The position numbers and the translations under genes are program-made. Under the pieces are notes generated by a model. That model was not told the origin of the DNA. It saw only the letters and a program-made list of their open reading frames with translations, and ran no database searches. This document shows, one piece after another, positions 59,763 to 64,000 of a stretch of 64,000 bases of DNA. This DNA comes from Bradysia coprophila (lineage: Eukaryota > Arthropoda > Insecta > Diptera > Sciaridae), in assembly GCF_014529535.1 (NCBI RefSeq), contig NW_023503584.1, positions 3,060,415 through 3,124,414 on the forward strand. Reading direction: 5' to 3'. The stretch's first letter is position 1, and the number at the start of each line of letters is the position of its first letter.

Positions 59763-61089
59763 ATGAAACCTTTAAGTCTACTATTATTCTTCTTCTTCGT
59801 GATTGCGAACTCCATTGTTCTATGCAATTCGTTTGATGTTCACGAAGCGTTGAGCTATGCCATCCGACAGTACGGCTTACTGGCCCATAATCTAGAGGAC
59901 GACGATAGATTCATTTATACTGGAAACCCTACCAATTCGGAATGGGACAAAAGTACAGACAGTTCGAGTTGGACGGTTGGTTTTTATACTGGTACGCTGT
60001 GGAAATTGTACAAATTAACAAATGATAAATATTGGATGGAGCAAGCACTGCACAAACAGGAGACCATCAGACATCGACAATTTGACGAGAGTAATCATGA
60101 TGTGGGTTTCATTATAATGTCGTCATTCGGATATGCGTTGACGCTAACCGGAGATAGAAGTTTCGAAGAGGTAATCATCCAAGCTGCAGATTCGCTGGCG
60201 ACGCGGTATAACTGTAAGTTGTAAAGCCGTTGTATGTTTGTACTAGGAACTTTAAACTCTAGTCCTTATTTCAGCTGTGTGTGGAGTCTTCCGATCATGG
60301 AATAATGGAGAATGGAATGGTGGGGCAGATGGCGACCTATTAGTTATTGCAGACAATATGATGAACTTAGACTTAATGTTCACTGCGACGGAGTTGTCAG
60401 GAAATCAGTCCTACGCACAAATGGCCATTTCTCACTCAGAGAAAACCTTCGAAAATCACTTCAGAGAAAATGGTCAAGGCGTTTTCCATGTCGTTGCTTA
60501 TAATGAGAACACAGGAGCCGTTAGAAGAAAGTACAATTATCAGGGATACGCAGATGATTCAACGTGGGCCAGAGGATTGGCATGGGTTGTACATGGGTAT
60601 GCCACCACATATGATCATACCAAAAATCCATCATTCTTAGAGTATGCCGAAAAAGCGGCTGAATATTTTGTTGATAATTTACCAGCGGATTGGGTCCCGT
60701 ACTATGATTTCGACTGTCCGTATACTGATATGTATCAACCGAGAGACACGTCAGCTGCTGCTATCACCGCTCATGCACTGTTAAAACTGTACCGGTCAAC
60801 AAACAAAATCAAGTATTTCCAACAAGCCGAGAGCATATTAGAAGCATTGTTTTCGCCAAGTTATCGTGCTGACGGAAGGAGTTCGTATAAACTTCCAGCA
60901 ATTTTAGCCAATGGTACAGTACACTTTAATGCCGGAAATTTCGACACTGCAATCATTTATGGAGACATGTACTTTCTGGAAGCAATTGATCTGTATATGT
61001 ACACCGGATCCGGATATAAAAACGTTCTTTTCGTAAATACTTTAGGTTTAACGTTCTTACAACTTTTCATGAATTTATTTAGAAAATAA
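59763..61089 (+). CDS. Secreted GH88 unsaturated glucuronyl/galacturonyl hydrolase, probably horizontally acquired
   Basis: Exons 59763-60213 and 60275-61089 flank a 61-bp intron (GTAAGT, TTTCAG) and give 421 residues. The start at 59763 opens a signal peptide (LSLLLFFFFVIANSIVLC). The alpha6/alpha6-barrel family is recognised by NHDVGF, IADNMMNL, STWARGLAW and VPYYDFDCP followed by RDTSAAAITAHAL. D113 and D177 occupy the positions of the two catalytic aspartates of bacterial enzymes, with similar spacing. The family hydrates and cleaves the unsaturated uronic acid left by polysaccharide lyases. Next to a pectinesterase, pectin-derived oligosaccharides are the likely substrate. The last 20 residues are hydrophobic (LFVNTLGLTFLQLFMNLF), unusual for the family. 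AATAAA overlaps the stop codon. Confidence 0.85.
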
Positions 61090-61099
61090 AAGCGAAAAA

Positions 61100-63150
61100 G
61101 AACCGCAAATAACGGAGGGTCATGATTTACATAAGCGACAAATATCTTCTTGAGAAGAACTTCGCTCTTGATCTTTTTAGTTAACCATTCCAACACACTC
61201 AAAATCTCAAAATTGTTTTACAGTTACAGCCGTTTTATATTGTCGGTTGCACTCTTTTGTAATCTTATGAGTACCAACTATTCGTACGCGAAAATCATAG
61301 TCGTTTTTTCCATAAGCAGTCCTTTCCGCGTACGAATAGCCAATACTCGTTGTGTACGCGAGTGCGAATAGTCAAATCCGATGTGAAATGCAGACATCGT
61401 GTCTGTAGAAGAATCAAACTACTCATGCATGAGCATTTGACTTGTTTACAGGTCTGTTGTGTATGAGTTTACACATCGTTCTGATGTGCTTTTTCTTTCG
61501 CAGTATGCGCTGCTCTGTAGTGGCTATAGCTACATAGTACTCCAGCACGTGGAGTGTAAGTTTATTAGTGATGAGGCGTTTTGAAGAATTTTATTTCTTC
61601 ATTTAGCTAATGATTCACTGAAAAATAGCGTGTATAAAGTTATGACTACCTCTCGTAGTTTGGTCATTTCTTTGCCACTGTCACCATGGCCTGATGAGAA
61701 ATGGTATTTTTGAACTGCATATTAATGCAACATGTCGAAAGACATATTTAAGTTTCTCACAGATCGAAACAGTGGCCAAACGTACCTCGATATGAAATAG
61801 GTTTCTTCCATCGTACGGTAAAAACGAATTTTGACAGGCCGAAAACAACCGACCGTCATCCACAGAAGCAAACATAACCGCAACTTAAACAAATTTGTTC
61901 GTTAAAACTTCAAAGTGAGGTTGTGTTGACTTCTCTGTGGATGACGATTGACATTTTGAACGGCCTTGGAAGAAACCTATGCTACCACGCGCGTGTGAAT
62001 AGTCAAATCCACTGTGAAACGGCTATTCGCACGCGCGTGCGAATATCATCAGCCTAGATTTTATCAGTTAGGGCCAACCGTTACTGATCAATGAATCCTT
62101 CCTGTCATCATTAAAATCTTGAAGCCTACTCTGGGACCCCATCTCCTAACCCTTAATCGCATTAATCACAGTCCTGGTCATTAACAATCACAGAGCCTGT
62201 AACTCACACTCTCAGTCCGCTCGTTATTGACTTAGCCCAGTCTAACATTTTGCAAAACTAGCCTGTCCGAGTGTTCAATCTAGGTTTATTAGTCGTATTC
62301 TTATAGAATCCTTTAGTCGTATCCTTTAGCAGCAGTCGAAAAATTCTTTTAAAGGAATCATAATAAATTAAGAAAATATTAAAATAATGGTCGAAAAGGT
62401 GGTTTTCTCGGTTCATTCCCGCAGCTCCCACTGTCATATGATAGAGTATATATCCCTCTGTCTGCCATTTGCAATATTCTACTACCCTATGCTAGATGAT
62501 CAATGAACAGTGAAAAGCGTCTGTCCAGGATACATCTCATTTTCTTGTTAGGTTCTTTGATGCACCCGGGTATCAATAAAAAATTGCTGCAAAAGACTAG
62601 AGTAGCTAGAGTAATTAACAAAAAAAAAATCTAAAATTTTCTAAATTCACTAAATTCGCCGAATTCGCAAAAATTCGCCAAAAATTCAACTAAATATCCC
62701 CTGATGCTAGACCGAGGAAATTCTTATTTTGTTCGCCATTTTCACAACAATTCAATCCTTTTTTGTTCTACCTTTTTCCGAAAAAAAACAGTGGAACACT
62801 AAATTTTCATAAATAACAACAACGTCTTACCTTTTCCAGTACCTTTCAGCCTATCCACCGTAAGAACTTCCAAAGAACACTAATAATAATCTCAACACTC
62901 TTTCAAATCTCGTTTCTTTACCCGCGTTTCGATGAACGAGAGTAAGCAAATATGAGCGGCAACACAGCCCTACTCCCTCTGATTATGAAAATTACGATGT
63001 CAGATGATGATATTACGTCAATGACAGTTCAAAGCATTTCACAAGCGTGATCAGTTTAAACAAAATTTGTTGTCAGTGCATGTAACAATTATTAATTAGT
63101 TGTTACCGTAGCAATAAGTAAATTAACTCGAATTCCAAAGATCTACTCGT
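61100..63150. other. Intergenic DNA with GC-rich CGCG repeats
   Basis: Copies of a CGCGTGCGAATAGTCAAATC-like motif occur at 61340-61390 and 61985-62050, with inverted relatives at 61280-61340 (ATTCGTACGCG, CGCGTACGAAT). They lie on both sides of the MITE at 61800-61977 and may be parts of one older repeat. No gene is supported before 63155. Confidence 0.45.
61800..61977 (-). repeat. 178-bp MITE with GGTTTCTTCC ends (copy 2)
   Basis: Reverse complement of the 17796-17973 element over its whole length, with few differences. Flanked by TA on both sides, so a TA target site is likely. Confidence 0.75.
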
Positions 63151-63154
63151 AAAC

Positions 63155-63248
63155 ATGGTGAAATCAACGTTCCACGAAGAATACAATGACGATACAGCGG
63201 GCAGTAAGCTAGCGCGAAAATCAAAGGATTCACCATTTCTTGTGGCTG
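63155..63248 (+). CDS. First exon of a HIG1-domain mitochondrial protein (partial)
   Basis: An ATG at 63155 opens 31 codons plus one base and ends at a strong donor, GTGAGT. The residues SKLARKSKDSPFLVAG match the start of the HIG1 domain of HIGD1/2-type proteins, where a basic helix and SPF precede the first membrane hairpin. These are small inner-mitochondrial-membrane proteins tied to respiratory complexes. The remaining exons must lie beyond the window or in its last 750 bp, where I could not identify them. Confidence 0.65.
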
Positions 63249-64000
63249 GTGAGTGTAAAAAAGGGAACAAAACTCGCGATTTTAGAAGATTTTAGCGTTC
63301 TGTTCTAGCGATAATGTGATAACACAACGAGAATGATGCGGAAAACATTTTCTCAATGGTGTGATGATGCAGTGTGTTATTGATTTTATTTTTACTTCGC
63401 TTTGTCTTATGCAATAGTGGCCTTGGCATTGCAATAATTTTGAACATGACGATAATTGCATTTTGTTTGGGAATTTTTTTTTTGTTTCCTTTATTGGGGC
63501 AATCCTTAGTTTGTATTTTTAACTTAATTTTATGTTAAATTACATAATCGTCCACATTTCGATTGGTACTTGATAGTGAACTCCTTTACGTAAGACAAGA
63601 AAAAATGCTGTGTGTCATCGAAGCACGCCTCCAACGTAATCTGAAATGTGAAGGACGTTCAACAGGAATGACGAAAATAATTTTTCCAATGATTTGCTAA
63701 AAGTGAAAATTATTAGATAAATGACACAGCAAATTTCGTTATTCCTTCAATTAGCTTTCATTCAAAACTTTTCTTTGGCACACTTTCTCAAAATTTTCAC
63801 AGGAATGTTGATAATTTGACCATTCTTACGCTTCCTACCAATTTAGGATTTGTAGAATTTGGTTTTATTCATTAAAATGATTCTAAGGACCAAATTATGG
63901 TGAAATGAAAATGATTATGGATATAAGCCCGGCACTCACCGCATTTTATTAGTAGTTATTCCAGTTGAATTTCGGTTAATAATAATTGGAATTATGGCTC
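63249..64000 (+). other. Probable first intron of the HIG1-domain gene
   Basis: No coding sequence was recognised. The stretch follows the splice donor at 63249 and is AT-rich throughout. Confidence 0.4.

Noticed and set aside
57317-61089. Bacterial contamination as the source of the pectinesterase and GH88 genes
   Set aside because: Both genes contain GT-AG introns of the same size class as the neighbouring insect genes, rebuilt signal peptides, and shared flanking repeats (the 178-bp MITE occurs near both ends of the window).
1-64000. CRISPR arrays, operons, prophage or ribosomal RNA
   Set aside because: No regular direct-repeat array, no bacterial gene organisation and no rRNA-like sequence were seen. 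The window is eukaryotic throughout.

Overview
This is a eukaryotic, AT-rich, intron-containing window, most likely from a lower dipteran insect. A full-length insect vitellogenin with polyserine tracts, an insect-style ABCA transporter, a Golgi PAP phosphatase, a BORC subunit and a small secreted C-type lectin all read as arthropod genes. Higher flies have lost large vitellogenin, so a nematoceran such as a fungus gnat or midge fits best. That placement is inference. Introns are short (about 50-90 bp) unless mobile DNA has landed in them.

Layout. 1-11 kb holds no convincing gene. It has AT-rich intergenic DNA, a tRNA-derived SINE fragment, a twice-repeated element at 6.4-6.95 kb and a large fold-back transposon at 8.55-10.16 kb. 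11.4-14.2 kb carries two tandem C-type lectin genes, the first decayed and the second intact. 14.6-15.66 kb (minus) is a BORCS6-like gene. 16-18.7 kb is packed with palindromic MITE-like repeats. 19.36-20.58 kb is a four-exon BPNT2/gPAPP gene. 22.25-22.64 kb is a two-exon fragment of a PPP2R3C-like gene. 24.3-29.5 kb is a six-exon DUF4246 gene whose third intron holds a broken LTR retroelement that itself contains an RTE-type LINE. A decayed second DUF4246 copy follows at 30.7-32.35 kb. 32.96-39.27 kb is vitellogenin. 44.04-51.49 kb (minus) is an ABCA lipid transporter, with a young poly(A)-tailed insertion inside an exon of its second ATP-binding domain. 54.2-56.65 kb is a long-inverted-repeat element with another palindrome nested in one arm. 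57.3-58.4 kb (minus) is a pectin methylesterase and 59.76-61.09 kb (plus) a GH88 unsaturated glucuronyl hydrolase. The first exon of a HIG1-domain gene begins at 63.15 kb.

The most striking content is the divergent pectinesterase/GH88 pair. Both are enzyme families typical of bacteria and fungi, both have a signal peptide and a single short intron, and both keep the expected catalytic residues. They look like horizontally acquired, domesticated plant-cell-wall enzymes acting at two steps of pectin breakdown: demethylation, then cleavage of unsaturated oligouronides. The DUF4246 gene, from a family I know mainly from fungi, is a second likely transfer about 30 kb away. The three genes sit among ordinary insect genes in repeat-rich DNA.

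Exon limits were worked out by hand from reading frame, splice-site consensus and family similarity. No database search or alignment was run, so family names rest on recognised motifs.
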